Shown: piece by piece, positions 1 to 12,710 of the stretch
Numbering within the stretch: the stretch's first letter is position 1
Layout: every line of letters starts with the position of its first letter
From: Romanomermis culicivorax
Taxonomy: Eukaryota > Nematoda > Enoplea > Mermithida > Mermithidae
Assembly: GCA_963922205.1 (NCBI GenBank)
Contig: CAWUHX010000148.1
Coordinates: 1-64,000, forward strand
Direction: 5' to 3'
DNA length: 64,000 bases
Notes under the pieces: generated by a model
The model's input: only the letters and a program-made list of their open reading frames with translations
Told to the model about the DNA's origin: nothing
The model's database searches: none
Made by a program: the position numbers and the translations under genes

Positions 1-91
1 CTGAAGTGCTGCAAGCTCATATTGTTGTATCCCCGACTGTCAGCTTCCAAATACTACGAATTTTCTTCATTCATCATAATAATAAGCCTTC

Positions 92-288
92 CTATACCCA
101 TTAATTTTAAAGTGATCGATGCAGCTGTCCGATATTCAATAAACGCAGGTTCACTATAGATCAGGAAGTTCATTGCGACAATCTCAAAATGCTTGAATAG
201 CGTGGTCATCAAGTAGTCCGTATCGTACTGAACCAGAATTGAGGTCTTCTTACTCACTATAATGTTGGAATTGTACAATGATCTCAGG
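92..288 (-). repeat. Degenerate copy of dispersed inverted-repeat element (MITE family A)
   Basis: This stretch resembles, in reverse orientation, the repeats at 5375-5599, 18471-18700 and 20985-21184. It opens with an attttaaagtgatcgatgca end and carries a diverged 'gatcaggaa' core segment. The far terminus is poorly preserved. The remaining bases from 1 to 657 hold no gene that I can support. Confidence 0.4.
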
Positions 289-657
289 AAAACAGCTAAT
301 CAAGAGTTAGTTTCATAAACCGATCAAGTCCATTCATTTTTGGATGTCTTATGCGATCTATTGTTTAGCCGAAAATTGTACAAATATGAAATAGTACTTA
401 CGTTAAAGTTTTTAACAGCTACGCGCATTCAAAAAAATAAACTATAGATGCAGCAAAACTTTCGCTAGATGCTTTGCGAGGCAGTTTAGCTGCACCGCTG
501 AGGCTCATCGGAAAGATTCTCTCAAGTTTCCTCGCTGAAATCGGTGTCTGATTCAAAAAATTTTCCCTGATCACATTGAATGTAACCTGTGTCATTTAAA
601 AAAATATGGAAACGGCCCCGTAGAACATTAGAGCACTCATGCTCCATTTTTCAACAG

Positions 658-2643
658 GAAGTTGTCGACTTGTGGGTCAAACAAGACTTGGTCGACGCCA
701 CCGACGGGAAAATCATCAAAAATATGATCGACGCCGTCCAAGGCCAACAAGACAACAAAGACGTGGCCCACACGAGGGGTAACGGCGACATCATTTTCGC
801 TCGTACGGCCTACATCAACTTGCAAGTGAAAAAGAGCGACCCACCGACCGGCACCCTGATCTACATGTTGCGCAAATTCCATTTCAAATTGGCTATGGAC
901 GTAAAAGTGGAAAAAACCAAAGAGTGCTACGTTTGGGGTTTGGTTTGCAAGACTAAAGTGACAGTGACGTCGAAAGAGCACGACTTGTCAGGTGGGAAAA
1001 TGTTTAGCGTCAAAAAGTAACAAACTAAAATAATACACTTTGTAGTTCAATGTTGTAAGCAGTGTTTTTTGTGCACAGACATTTGTGCCAATGGCACTAA
1101 AAATTTTTCTCTATAAAAACATACTGAAATTTGGAAAAAAGTTTTTGGCTAAAAATTTTATAAAAATGTAATTACCGCACGTTGAGATCGTGCATACTCA
1201 ATTTTTCATCTATTTACGCCAGTGGGGTAAATAGATCTATCAGAGAAAACGGTTTATGATTTAAAAAGAAATAGAATGCGCCAACAATTCAGATATATCT
1301 GCAGAGTAATCAGAAAGTTTACATTTAATTTCATTTTTGGCTACTAATTCCTTTTCAACAACCGTGTCAAGATTGACGGTGTCCATTAGTGCTTACTTCC
1401 GCATAATTTTTAGTCGGCAAATTGCGCTAATAATGTCAATTTTTCTATTTGAATAAACACCCAAAATTGTACTTTTTCAGTTCCAAGTCCTACTCAAAAT
1501 AAACGGAGAAGTTCAGAATTTCTTTTTATTTATCAGTCACTGACGACATATATATTTGCTGCGATAATACATAGATGCTATTCAACGAAAATTTACTCGC
1601 GTTCGTGCTGGAGCAATCAATACTATTTTCATTGAATCGGCGAGTAGCGCCGAAAAAATTTTGCGTTTCCAGTCTCTGAGATGCCTGAAAACCAAAAGAA
1701 TTCAGCCTTTGACCTCTGAAAAATTGATCCCTTTTTGCGACTTTCTTCTTGACTGTAGGTTACGTTGGAGTGTAAATGTCCGAACACAATCGACTAACTT
1801 TCAGTAAATTCCTGAGTGCAAGATCTCACTATGTGAAAAAATCTGGTAAACGATTTCGACGATGTTATCAATTTTTCTTCATACCTGTAAGAGGTCCGGC
1901 CAGTTGGGGGAGGAGTAAACCCCAAACATGTGAGGTGGGGGTAACCAGTTCCCAAAATTTTAGGGGGTCCCTAAAAATTCCCAAAAAAGTCGAATGAAGT
2001 CGAAAATTTCGAAAGTTTTCCCAAAAAAAACTATTTTTTTCCAAAATTTTCCCAACATTTGGGTATTAGAATCGATTAAGTCGGGGCAGAGGCAACCTCC
2101 CCAATTACAGGTATGTTTTTATCATTTTCCAGTTTTTCAAGGCCTTCATAAAAAAACAGGCTATGAAGTTCTGAACTTCTCAACTATTATTGTACAGTAT
2201 TTTTTGGTGGCTGTTTCTAGCCATATGACCAGTACAGTAATGCGAAATGTCTCAAACAGAAATTTTTTGGACAACGGACTGTTTCTGTGATGCCTTGTGT
2301 TTCAATCAAAAATTTAAAATTTAATTAAGGTCAATAGGTCACTTGAAGCTACGGTATTTTACATGTACTATACATAGCTCAAATGGTATGACCATCATTC
2401 GAAACTTTTCCAGGAAAGGAATCTACGGACTTGGCGAACTACATGAAAATGAAAGTTGCCAACGACTACAACGAAAACAACGGCCCCTACATCGAATATT
2501 TGGGTCGCGAATCCAAACGTCACGAAAGATTTTTGCCTGCGAAATTCCGCGGCGATTGGGACAAAATCAACGCTCAACCGGAAAAAGATCCGACCGAAAT
2601 TATCGAAAAGAACGCCTTGGATCCGTCCAACTACGAACTGTGA
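658..2643 (+). CDS. 3' end of an unrecognised gene (two exons, 5' end not found)
   Basis: The proposed exons are 658-991 and 2414-2643. The first follows the acceptor tttttcaacag and begins in phase 0 with EVVDLWVKQD. It can end at a gtggga donor after ..KEHDLSG (phase 1). The next exon starts after ttttccag with two bases completing a Gly codon and runs KESTDLANYM.. to a TGA at 2641-2643. The phase match supports the join. The alternative is that the first exon reads on eight codons to a TAA at 1018-1020, which would leave the second exon without a partner. Together they encode about 187 residues, lysine- and aspartate-rich, with several cysteines in the first exon (ECYVWGLVC). No signal peptide or family is visible. 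Upstream exons must lie before 658 or outside the window, because the exon begins at an acceptor. Confidence 0.6.
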
Positions 2644-4391
2644 TGATAATCATTTGCTTCCTTTTTCGTAGTATAGGTTTTCTATTGATATTCGATACGC
2701 TATACACTGCTATCATTCATCACAAGCATCATTGCGGGTTTTTGTAAAAAGTTGATAAATATGGGAAATCTGTACGGAAAAAAGCATACCGTCTTTGTTA
2801 AATAGTAAACGTAAACTGTGTCACCAATTCGAAGGTCACTATATCTTAGGCTGCAAAATTTAGTTACGCGAGAATTCTATGTGAAAGCTACAGTAATTGC
2901 TAAGGTATGGGCAATTAAAACGAAAGTAATACTATGGAAGGCTTAACGGCGAACTCCTCATCTAGGAAGAAACACATTTATAAAAAGTGCATGTCGATGC
3001 TACGTTAATCCAAAAATGAATTTGACTTCAAGGTTAGTCTGATTTTTGACTACCGTTCATTTATTTTCGAAGGGCAGATGCGAGGTGACAAATAGATTTA
3101 ATTTGACATACAATTTTCTCGGATTAGAAAATTAAGAAAATATGAATTCATTCTTGACGGTGGGAGGCCTGGATCAAAGGAACAACATCAAGATTGTCTG
3201 TGTTTGACCAGATTATTGAAAAAAAATTATGTTTGTCGCTGATGGGCGAGAATGTTTATACGTTGATTACAGTTGTAAGCTTATTACTTTTCCCAAGTTG
3301 AACTCATTTTCCCTCGATCCCGTGCATCTGTCATTTCAAAAGAAACTATGGTGTTTATTGGTAGCATGGAGTAATTTTTGGAATCGCATTGTACCGTGAT
3401 TATTTTGACCGTTGAAAACAATTTTCGACCTATTTGCAGAGCAAAAAACTTCACCTTCTTATAGCTTTTATATATAGCTAGATATAGCATATATTCTGAT
3501 AGCAAATCTGTAGAAAATTATAAAACTGAGATTAGACATGAATTTTGCCATTAAAAATTTCAGAGCTCACAGAGCAAGGCACCAAGGCTGATTTGAATAA
3601 CCTAATTCTAAGCTTCTGATGAGAATTCGTGGTACATGGAAAATTAAGTATTCAATTGAAATTCACATCCCAGAATGAGCAATGCAAAAAATTTCGAAAT
3701 CTTTCCGATCAGAATAGTATCAGAGGGGTTCACAATGATTGAACAGTGTATGTAAAAGTCAAGAACTTGCAAAAGTTAACAGTAGGTATTTATTGGTTGA
3801 TAATAACAATTAAACTGGTGGAGAATAGATCTCACATGAAGCTGAAAATTGGATAATGCTTTTATATGCAATGACTATCCATAAAAACAAAAATTCACGA
3901 TACCAATGTATTGAAGAACTATTCAGGTATCGTACTTTTATCGCGTTAAGGAAGATTTGTTAGATTAAGTTATACTAGTCGTTCTAAGCACTTTATCTGT
4001 GCGGGAAAAATCAGTTTCACATCAATATGTGCATATTTTCAGAGGATTTTCATGTGATGAATTTGCAGGATCTATTAGCCCCAGTTGTATTTGTCAATGA
4101 AGTTCATCTAAAAATACTCACTCAGAACAATCTGATGACCCAGTTTCTGATGAAATATGGACATTCTGGGATGCAAAAAATGTAACAACGTCGTCAACAA
4201 ATATTTTTATCAATGTTTTCCCCTCAATAACAAAAAAAATCAAAATTAACTTTGTATACGATGAACCAATTAAGGCCCATCCTAACAAAAGCAATCGAAG
4301 AACGAATTATCAACAAAAATGCTAAGAAAAAATGCGAAGGCAGCATTGTTGCTAGTTGTTGTCGAAAAATCAGTCAGGAAAATTGGGAAAA
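2644..4391. other. Intergenic, AT-rich
   Basis: No coding exon with matching splice signals was found on either strand. The open frames here are short and AT-rich and do not read like protein. Confidence 0.5.
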
Positions 4392-7300
4392 ATGACGATC
4401 GCGAACATGAAAGCGTGGTTTCTTTTCCTCGTTCTCCATGTGTCTAAAGCGGTGGAAGTGAAGAGCAATCCGCCAGCCAGAACCCAAGACCTGAGCATAG
4501 TGGTCGTGGAAAACAAGAACGCCCAAACTTTATTGAACCAATTCGCCCTGAATTGGACTTTGAAACGCGACGATGTAGTGGTTGATCAAGACAGGTGATT
4601 GATTAACTTTTTCATGATTGAGAGACTCGAAAGAATGGCTTATCAATAAGTCAAACTTTGATTGAATACAGAAATCATGTACATTTTCCGTTCATATTTT
4701 ATGTGTAAATCACCATTGTAGTTTTTCCCACGCAGTGTGATTTTTCATCTTTGCGTATTACATCTGGCATAAGTTTCACATTCTACACCATTTTTTCCAT
4801 ATTCTCGAATTTTTCTCGCTTTGTTTTATGTTTTCGTTTTTGATGTTGTTTTGTTGTTTTTATTTTTTCTCCCTACTGCAATTTCAGAACACATCCTCTT
4901 TATATTTTTGTCTGGATTTATTTTTCTTCTCGACCTAATTTATCATCGTTTAATTTTTTAATTTTTTCATCCATTATTTTTATTTCACTTTTTATTTTCA
5001 TACCCAATAGAAGTACATTTTTCTATCCATCATCTTGCACAACAAATCTAGAATTTGACAAACATCATCCTGAATTGGTAACTTTTCAGTTTTTCTCTCT
5101 TTTTGCTGTTTATCAAGTAACCTATGTAGACGTGACGGAATCAAAATAAAAAAAATTGTGTTAGGATGTTACGCGATATTTTTCGTCAGGAGTTGACCCA
5201 CACGTACTACCAACTTTCGAGAACTTTGAAATCAGTTAAAAATAAAAATAATCCCAAATAATAAATGGCGACTAAATCAATCCAGTGACCGAAAATTCGC
5301 AGTGGCTGAACATATTTTCTTGTGGCTACAATGACACAATGAATAAAAATGCTGAATCGTTGATGTACTATAATCCATTCGTTTTGAAATGATCGATGCA
5401 ACAAGGTCGTAGCCAAACTTTATTCAAAGTTATGGAAGGCTCGTTGATTCTTATCAATAAATTTTTCATTCGTGATACGGGGTCCTTGATGATCACTTTT
5501 TTCAATCATCTCAATATTATAGAAATCGATTTCCTGATCTCTAGTAAGGCTGCGTTTGCGAGACTCCGCCCGCTGTATGGATAATTTCAAAATGAATGAA
5601 GTGTAATGTTTCTACCAAGTCAGAGTGTGAGATAACATTTTGGGATATGAATCTAAGATCCTCAAAAACACATGTTTTGGAATATGAACCTCGAAATTGT
5701 CAAAACTGCATATGTAGTCTTTGCGCATGGAAAAAATGGGAATCATCAAATTTCCCAAATAGTTTATAAGGTTTCCTTACTCAATTTTTTGGCCAGTAAA
5801 ATAAACTAATTCTTTTTATGGCTCTTTCTATTTCCTTCGAAGTGAAAATTTTGCGATTTTTTCTGACCTACGATTCCTTGGATTGCCACAGAGATCTCAG
5901 GCCAACGATAATCGCAGCATTATCCTACAAATCCTACGATTATCGTAGAAATTATTTTTGTTAACAGAACTCAAAATTCATCACCGAGTTTCCGAATTCC
6001 TTATTTTCGAATTTTGACCGACTTTAAAGCTTTTCGAGTGAAACAACTATTTTCTCAACAAAGCAAGAAACTTTCACAGATATTACAGAGTTGTAGACTG
6101 ATTCGCTGACGTTCAGATTTTTGTGTGTTTAGCATAGAGATGTGATATTCAGGTTATTGAGCTACTTGACTCCTTTTATTCCTTAGTTTTTCCGGTTACA
6201 TTTTTTGAACCCGCAAGTCTCAAGCTGGTTTCTAAAAAGATTAAATTTCTGCCGTAAAATAACCAGAGCACAGGTTCTAATTTGCGCTCTACAACCAAAT
6301 TATTTCAGTTTCGTACGTCTATGATTGCAAAACGAGTAATTTTTCCGATTTTCCATCAATTATTTTTTGACAGATGCCAGAAAAATCGATTAATTTAGAG
6401 GAAAAGATAGCTTAAAATACCTGTTCCGAATGGAAAACGCTCAATGAGATCACTTTGATCCTAAACAGTTTTCATTTGAACATCCAGGAAAGTAGCACAA
6501 ATTTTGCTGGAGAATAATATTTTCGCTTATGATTATCAGAATTAACGATTTGTAGCAAATCATATTTTAACTGTTTAGTTCTTCCAGTTTACAATAAGCA
6601 TTTTAGCAATGACTACACACTACAGTGGCTGAATACTGATAATTGCTGAATTTTTGAAAAATTGAGTTGAAATCAACACGAAAAAGCGGTGGTTCACTAT
6701 GACTGAATACAGCTCATGAAAGTTTCAAGTTGATGAACTAAATGAACGTAACCCGAAGATTCTAGCTTATCTGGCGGAAGTACCATAAACTGTTTAGTGT
6801 TTTGGACCACCCTGTATTACCAGATTTTCGTAATCCATAACCTGAGGATTGTTTAATCTTTTTACAGACAGTTGACTCTCTTGAGCCGCAGTATCTACTA
6901 CAACGCCGACAAAAATTACGCAGCGGACATCAAAACGGGCCTCGCCAAAGAACAACTCGTTCGACAGTGGTCCTTGGCTGTCCCGTTGTATAAGGTATCT
7001 GCTGCTTTCGACGCCAAATTTCGCCGAGCTTTGGATACTGCAGATCAAGAGTGCCAATTTTTCTTCGACGACGAATTGGTTTTCTATGATAAAGTGTTGC
7101 AGTATAACAAATTCGGTTTTCTCAAGCAATCGAAAACGCGCGACAAATTCGTCTATTTACAAGTGGTCTACGGCGCCGAATTCCCGAAAATTCGAGAAAA
7201 TACGATGAAATTTTTGACTTGCGCCACCAGTTATGAAGAAAATGAAAATCAAAACCGGAGTCGGGAATGTGAGACGCAATTTGCCCCCGGTTTTAGCGAC

Positions 7301-9508
7301 ATTGATTGGTTGGCGTTTAGAATTTGGATACGAGCCAAAGCTGTGACTTCCTTCATGGAATTCGCGGAACCGAAAAAACGACGTATCGATGAAAACATGC
7401 AGACTTTGGAACAACATTTGCCACCAGATTACGAACCATTAGAAAAATGTTCGCTATTCCGACCTGATCCGCAAGGGTATGTTGATTTTGTATTTCAGAT
7501 TCCTTGGTTCAGTAAATTGAGCTGAAATCGTTATTTCTTCACGTTAACTAATGTATCTCAACAGGAAATGTTCGTTAAGTTCGAACTGGAATCCCAGATT
7601 TGGGTGCAAAATCTTAGATTTTGATCCAGAATACGACTTCTTGAAAATTCTTAACGTTGATCAAATTCTTCCGGAGATGTTCATGATTAAAAATGACTTG
7701 AATCAGCAACCGAGCTGCTAATTCAAATTGATCTTGTTTTATTGAATCATCCAACTCTAGAACTTTTTTTGCGTGACAGCTTTGCTAATCAGGTTTTATA
7801 TGTTTTTACTCTATAATCGTTATCAAAATCCTTCTCTAAGGTATGACGTTTGAAAGCGAAGTTTATAGTTTCTTATTTTTTGTCAAATAGCACGTCATGT
7901 GGAACAAAAAATTATGAATCACTTGAACTAAAATCAAAAAGTTTTTGAGTAGGAAAATCAGCGATTTGTGAAAATACGTTTAAAGACAGCATTTATTTTT
8001 TGTCATTTTTTCAATTTACAAGCATTTTATGAAAAACAAACCATAATCATCTATAATAGTTTATTTGATTTTTAAATTTGTCATTGTTAATCTTTTACTG
8101 CATGCTGGCCCGAAATATTGACAAAACTGTTCATAATATTTAAATTCAGAAAATTCCATTTCTTGAAATTTTTTGTTGTCGTTGTTCTTCATAATTATGG
8201 TGATCAATATTTGTTTAAAACTTCATGCCTGAAAATTCACAATTGATGTACTTAACAGAATCACTATCATGGAAATTCTTTGCACCTCATGCTTTCGACG
8301 CTTTCGTTCTCATTTTCATCCTATCAAAGGTGCTCTTTATTTGAGCTGAGCAAAAATTAACATGTTTGTTACTTCAGATGCGACGCCTTGATCGACCCTA
8401 AAATCGGCGTGGCCATCGGTTTAGCAGAAAAATTAGGCGACTCCGAGTTCGACAAAGCCACACTGAAAAAAATCGACAAGCTTTTGAGCAATGTCCGAAT
8501 CAAAAACGAACCTCAGCTTTTCTGTAATTTAACTAGTGAAATGGTCGAACATCATTTCGATCAATGGAAAAACGTCAAGTATATAAACGAAAACTTTGGA
8601 CAGGAATTGCAGTCGACTTTTTCGGATAGGCAAGATTCGGCACCCTACGTGAGAGATACGTTTTTCGTCGCCGATACGGACGATTTGGGCAAAAGACTTG
8701 CTCATTTTGCCAGGGTTTTGATCTATAAGGAAGAAGTTACGTGGTCGATTGTTGGGGTTTTTATGGAAATCCAGACCAGCAAGAAGCTCACAGTATCAGT
8801 AAGTTGATTCGTTTTTCTTTATATGAAATGCCATTGTTTCCTTTTTCATAAAACGTTTTTAAAATGGAAACGACGCAATTACGAACTGACTTGAGAATCG
8901 TTTACGCAAAGCATCTACTGTAGAATCTTATGCTCAAACATTTCTAAAGGTTTGTTGAACGGTCTCGTTGGAAGTATCTTATAAAAACATTCAATATCTA
9001 AGGTTTTTTAGTATAACAAAAAATAACAAAAAACAACCATGAGTTAAAGGACGACTTTCACATATCACGATTATTGTGAAATAAATCATGCTTCCTTGTG
9101 GATCTTAACGAAGATATCCTTTTTCATTCCTTCCTTTTTCATTATTTTCTTTGGATTTCTTCCTTTTTCCAAGTAAGGAAAGAATTCAATAAGAACTTTT
9201 TCAGGAAACCCTGTACATTCGTCGTGCTGCTACTTCTTGTCCTCGTTTTCTTTTAACGACTTCACTTTTTAAAGAATCGAACCCCGAAGCCTTGCGACAA
9301 AGAACTACAATATTGTGTTGCTGATCAAATCGCATTCTCCGACGCCAGTATGGATCCGGTTTTGAAACGTTTCGTGATTTCGAAAGCAATCGATGCATTA
9401 ACCGAACGCAAAATCGTCGTAAAGAGAGTCGGATTGATGAAAATGGGAGGGGAAGAAAGAGAAGCAGAAGCAGAAGTAGAAGCAGAAGCAGAAGAACGAG
9501 AATCCTAA
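4392..9508 (+). CDS. Unrecognised secreted protein, 488 aa, four exons
   Basis: The exons are 4392-4594, 6868-7476, 8378-8798 and 9275-9508. Intron phases are 2, 2 and 0, and the summed length (1467 nt) gives exactly 488 codons plus TAA. The ATG at 4392 (or the second at 4407) starts a hydrophobic signal peptide (MKAWFLFLVLHVSKA). All donors are gt and the acceptors are ttacag, cttcag and ttaaag. For the last exon a stronger-looking ttttcag acceptor at 9204 is rejected, because the frame that continues the protein meets a stop there. The body is a mixed alpha/beta-looking sequence with scattered cysteines (QECQFFF, LTCATSY, KCSLF, CDALID, QLFCNL, PCDKELQYC). It ends in an acidic Glu-Ala repeat tail (EAEAEVEAEAEE). 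I do not recognise a domain. It is probably extracellular. The coding exons are visibly richer in GC than the introns. The gene converges on the EGF-like gene that ends at 9943. Confidence 0.78.
5375..5599 (+). mobile_element. MITE family A, intron copy
   Basis: The termini are inverted: ttttgaaatgatcgatgca at the left and a slightly diverged tggataatttcaaaatgaat at the right. The length is about 225 bp, there is no coding capacity, and it lies in intron 1 of the secreted-protein gene. It shares the 'tagaaatcgatttcctgatctc' type core, split by mismatches, with the copies at 18471 and 20985. Confidence 0.65.
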
Positions 9509-9942
9509 GGAATTTTGGGCGCGCTCATCCGGTTAATTTGCATATAAATTATAAATTTGAGAGCAATTTTGACTTCCACTTGAGGTAAAGAGTGCCAGTT
9601 TAAGCGGAGTGTAATTTGTATACTTATCTGATATTGGTATTAATATTGATTGCGTGCTTACGTAAGGATAAGAATTGAACATCTATAATTCGCTCAGTCG
9701 TTTTCAAATTTCAGGCTGTTGCTGACATCAACGAAAAAAACAAAAAGTATAGAAATGCATCTAAAAGAAAGAAGCAAAATATATATTTCATAGTTTTTTC
9801 TGATGACACGTTCGTTAGGTATTTAATGGCCGGTCACAGAATGCACATGCATAATTTCGGAATTTATGCTTGAAACTCCTTCTTTAGCGTTCAGTATATA
9901 AGCGCATCAAAGTTTATATCTAAATTTAGGAATAAAAGATCA

Positions 9943-12687
9943 GTCACGTTCATTTTCGCGCTGTTGTTTCAGGCAGAAGCATCGACCATCTGTCATTTCA
10001 AAGACCAATTTGCCGGGAACGCCTTCGCATTGGGTTCCTCGAATTTGACCGCATTTGTAAAATATGGCATTTTCTGAATTGAGGATCAGTATTCACAAGT
10101 TTTCCTGATTTAGCTTATTTGTGAGCGGCATTTAAACAACACATAAATGCAGATTTAACTTGTTTAGCGAATGTTAAAATGAGTGACTTGAGCTTTCAAA
10201 AATTCATTCCTTATAATCTGATGCGCATATTGTCGACGTCAAATAATTTTTTACGCTATAAATAGTCGTTTATTCAAGTATTGACTTACTGGGTGGTCTC
10301 AGGCATTTCATCTTTTCTTCTTGAAAACCTTTGAAGGACTGGTAGTAGCCGGACTTACAAGCGCACGTCGAGTCTAGCAACGACGAGCCACGGCAAACGG
10401 CGTTTAGGTCGGTGCACGGCCGACCATCTTCGGTGTGAGTGCAGTGGGACCAGACCGGTTTAGCTGATTGAACGAACGTACACGTAAATTACCACAAAAT
10501 TTAAAGAAATAATCCTTGTTTTTAAAAATCAAAACAATGCTCGAAATTTTCGGTAGGATGGATCTAACGACATTATGAAATCATTATAGAAAGTTTTGCA
10601 ACAGTCCCACGGAACTGCATGTATGCTGACACCCACACTACTTCACTATACAACATCGAAAACCCTGTAAAAGATATAATAGCTTGGAAGATGCTTCAAT
10701 CAAAAATCCTTTTTTAGAAAGAAGCCTGATGAATCTTGTTTCATGAGCATTTTGGCTCGTCCATGTTTCAGATGCACTGACATGCGGACGATGCACAGAT
10801 TTTTTTGAAGACCGTTCATTATGTGTAAACGAGAAATAGCAACAGGAAAAGGCTTCAACAGGAGCTAATAGCTCATTGTCAGGCCTTTGTGAAAATAAAA
10901 AAATTATCATAAAATTTGAGGAGTTTCTATTGTTCAACACTTCAACAAACTCTATTCTAGGACTGAACTTGTGAAGGTCCTCGAATTTGTATGTGAACTT
11001 TTTAAATTGGCTCTACCACTCTGTTTGTCTTTGGTATAAGGTGTTTAGAGTTTTGCTAGTTGTATCTCCATTCCCCGACCATCCCTATTCCCTGGCCATC
11101 CTTTTCCCCCCGACCATCCTTTATCCCTGACCATCCCTTTTCCCCGACCAAGCTTTAAATTTCCGATTTCCCCAGCGATGTGAAGTTTCTCGGACGACAC
11201 TAAGTTTGTGATAATCCCGATTCCCCGAGCATTGATATTTATAGCACATTTTTTGTTTAAAATTTCTTAATCAAGAAAGCAATTACATACAGGGTGTTTC
11301 AATGAAAAATGATGCAAATTCTTATTTCGTTGCACAGTAAATCAACATGTAAAATTTTGATACCTTCAACAGATAACCTTTTACATATCTCCAAATTTTT
11401 TTTCTGGGTCATCCTGCGAGTATGTATTACTGCATTTTCCATAGCAGGGCTCATAGTTAGAGTCGTTCCGAAAAGAGTTCTTCGAATATTTATCGATAAA
11501 TTTAACAAGAAACGCAAAAATTAGAATTATTACAGTAATTGTTTATCCTAACAAGTAGGATACACGCCGCAAAAATAGTGGGAAAATAATGTGTAGCTGA
11601 GTCTAAATTTTCTTGCAGGTAAGTTTTTGTAATAAGGCATAAATTTTTCTCACTTTATTTATAACATTAGTCGGGGAAATGGGATAGTCGGGGAATAGGG
11701 ATGGTCGGGGAGAAGAGATGCTTGGGGAAAGGCGATTTTCTGTATTTATTTTTTGTATTAATCGGCGAAAAAGGATGGTCGGAAAAAGGGATGGTTGAGC
11801 AAAGGGCATACAATCGTTTCTCTCACTTCGCCTCTCCTTCAGACAGAAACAAATTTTTTGCTCGTTTTCACCAAAGTTGGCGTCGTACATGCCGCAAGGG
11901 AAGCTGAATCTCTTGCAATTGAACGTATCTTTAGCTGCAAAGATGCAAAAGATATCGACATAGCTTTCATGAAGAAAGATCAGAAATAGCTTACGGGAAA
12001 TGCTTTCACATCTTCGACCATTATTATGAAAGCCACCTTTGCACTTGCATTGATTACTGTCCGAGTCGCAAAAAGCGTTACGGTCGCTGCAACCGTCTCT
12101 TCTGCAAGCTGAAAATGCAGAAGATGCACAGAAGATGCACAGAAAATGCACAAAAGAGCCACTAGCAAAAAAAAGAGGGAAAAAAGAGCACAAAAGAGCC
12201 CACAACTAATAATGGTTCAAATCAATAAGATAAGTGGAGTTTGATAAGTTAGCCGAATCAAGTCAACTTGGAATGTTTCACCTGCTTGGAGTCTGATTTT
12301 CTGGCCTCATTAACACAAAAGGGTTTCTTTGGAAATATTCGTCGGTTTATTTTCTTGAGTTTTGCATTGTAAATCAAATCCACTATACAGACGAATATCT
12401 TTCGAGTGGTATCATCACAGACAATGTATATTCATTCTTGACGGAAATGATACCGTAGCCGATGTGAAATGCTAGCTGTTCTGAACATTGGTCCCAATAT
12501 TAATTTTGTGCAATCAAAATCTAAATAGGACATTGTTACGGAGTTTGAAACAGGAATAATTTCAAAGGAAGAACGGAACAGGACTCTTGTTGATCGTGGA
12601 AGCCCCGCTTCCTATCACACCATCCATTGAAAAACACTTACATGTTGCTAAACCCGTGAAAATGCAGCACAATAAAAGGAGGAGCAT
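9943..12687 (-). CDS. Secreted EGF-like cysteine-rich protein, 154 aa, four exons
   Basis: The exons on the minus strand, in order, are 12687-12642, 12108-11995, 10463-10290 and 10073-9943. All introns are phase 1, as is usual for shuffled extracellular modules, and the total of 465 nt is exactly 154 codons plus TGA. Exon 1 encodes the signal peptide MLLLLLCCIFTGLAT. Exon 2 is a short EGF-like module (CRRDGCSDRNAFC..QCKCKGGF..GRRC). Exon 3 is a second one (HCTHTEDGRPCTDLNAVC..CACKSGYYQ). Exon 4 ends in a four-cysteine tail (KCGQIRGTQCEG..GRCFCLK). A likely role is an extracellular adhesion, inhibitor or ligand protein, but that is inference. An 11-nt leader precedes the ATG and follows tttttattcag, which fits spliced-leader trans-splicing. 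The 1.5-kb second intron contains the foldback element at 11060-11813. Confidence 0.82.
11060..11813. mobile_element. Foldback-like element 1 with inverted minisatellite ends
   Basis: The left end is about five 17-18-bp units built on ccccgaccatccctt (11073-11155). The right end is the same unit in opposite orientation, gggatggtcgggg (11669-11800). The outermost bases also pair (ttgtat at 11060, atacaa at 11808). The centre is AT-rich with no coding capacity. It lies inside intron 2 of the EGF-like gene. Confidence 0.65.
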
Positions 12688-12698
12688 GGTTTTTGATG

Positions 12699-12710
12699 CT
12701 GAATAAAAAT
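12699..12710 (-). promoter_or_regulatory. Probable trans-splice acceptor for the EGF-like gene
   Basis: The minus strand reads atttttattcag followed by an 11-nt leader and the ATG. A near-consensus nematode 3' splice site this close to a start, with no upstream exon, is typical of spliced-leader addition. An upstream cis exon cannot be excluded. Confidence 0.5.
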
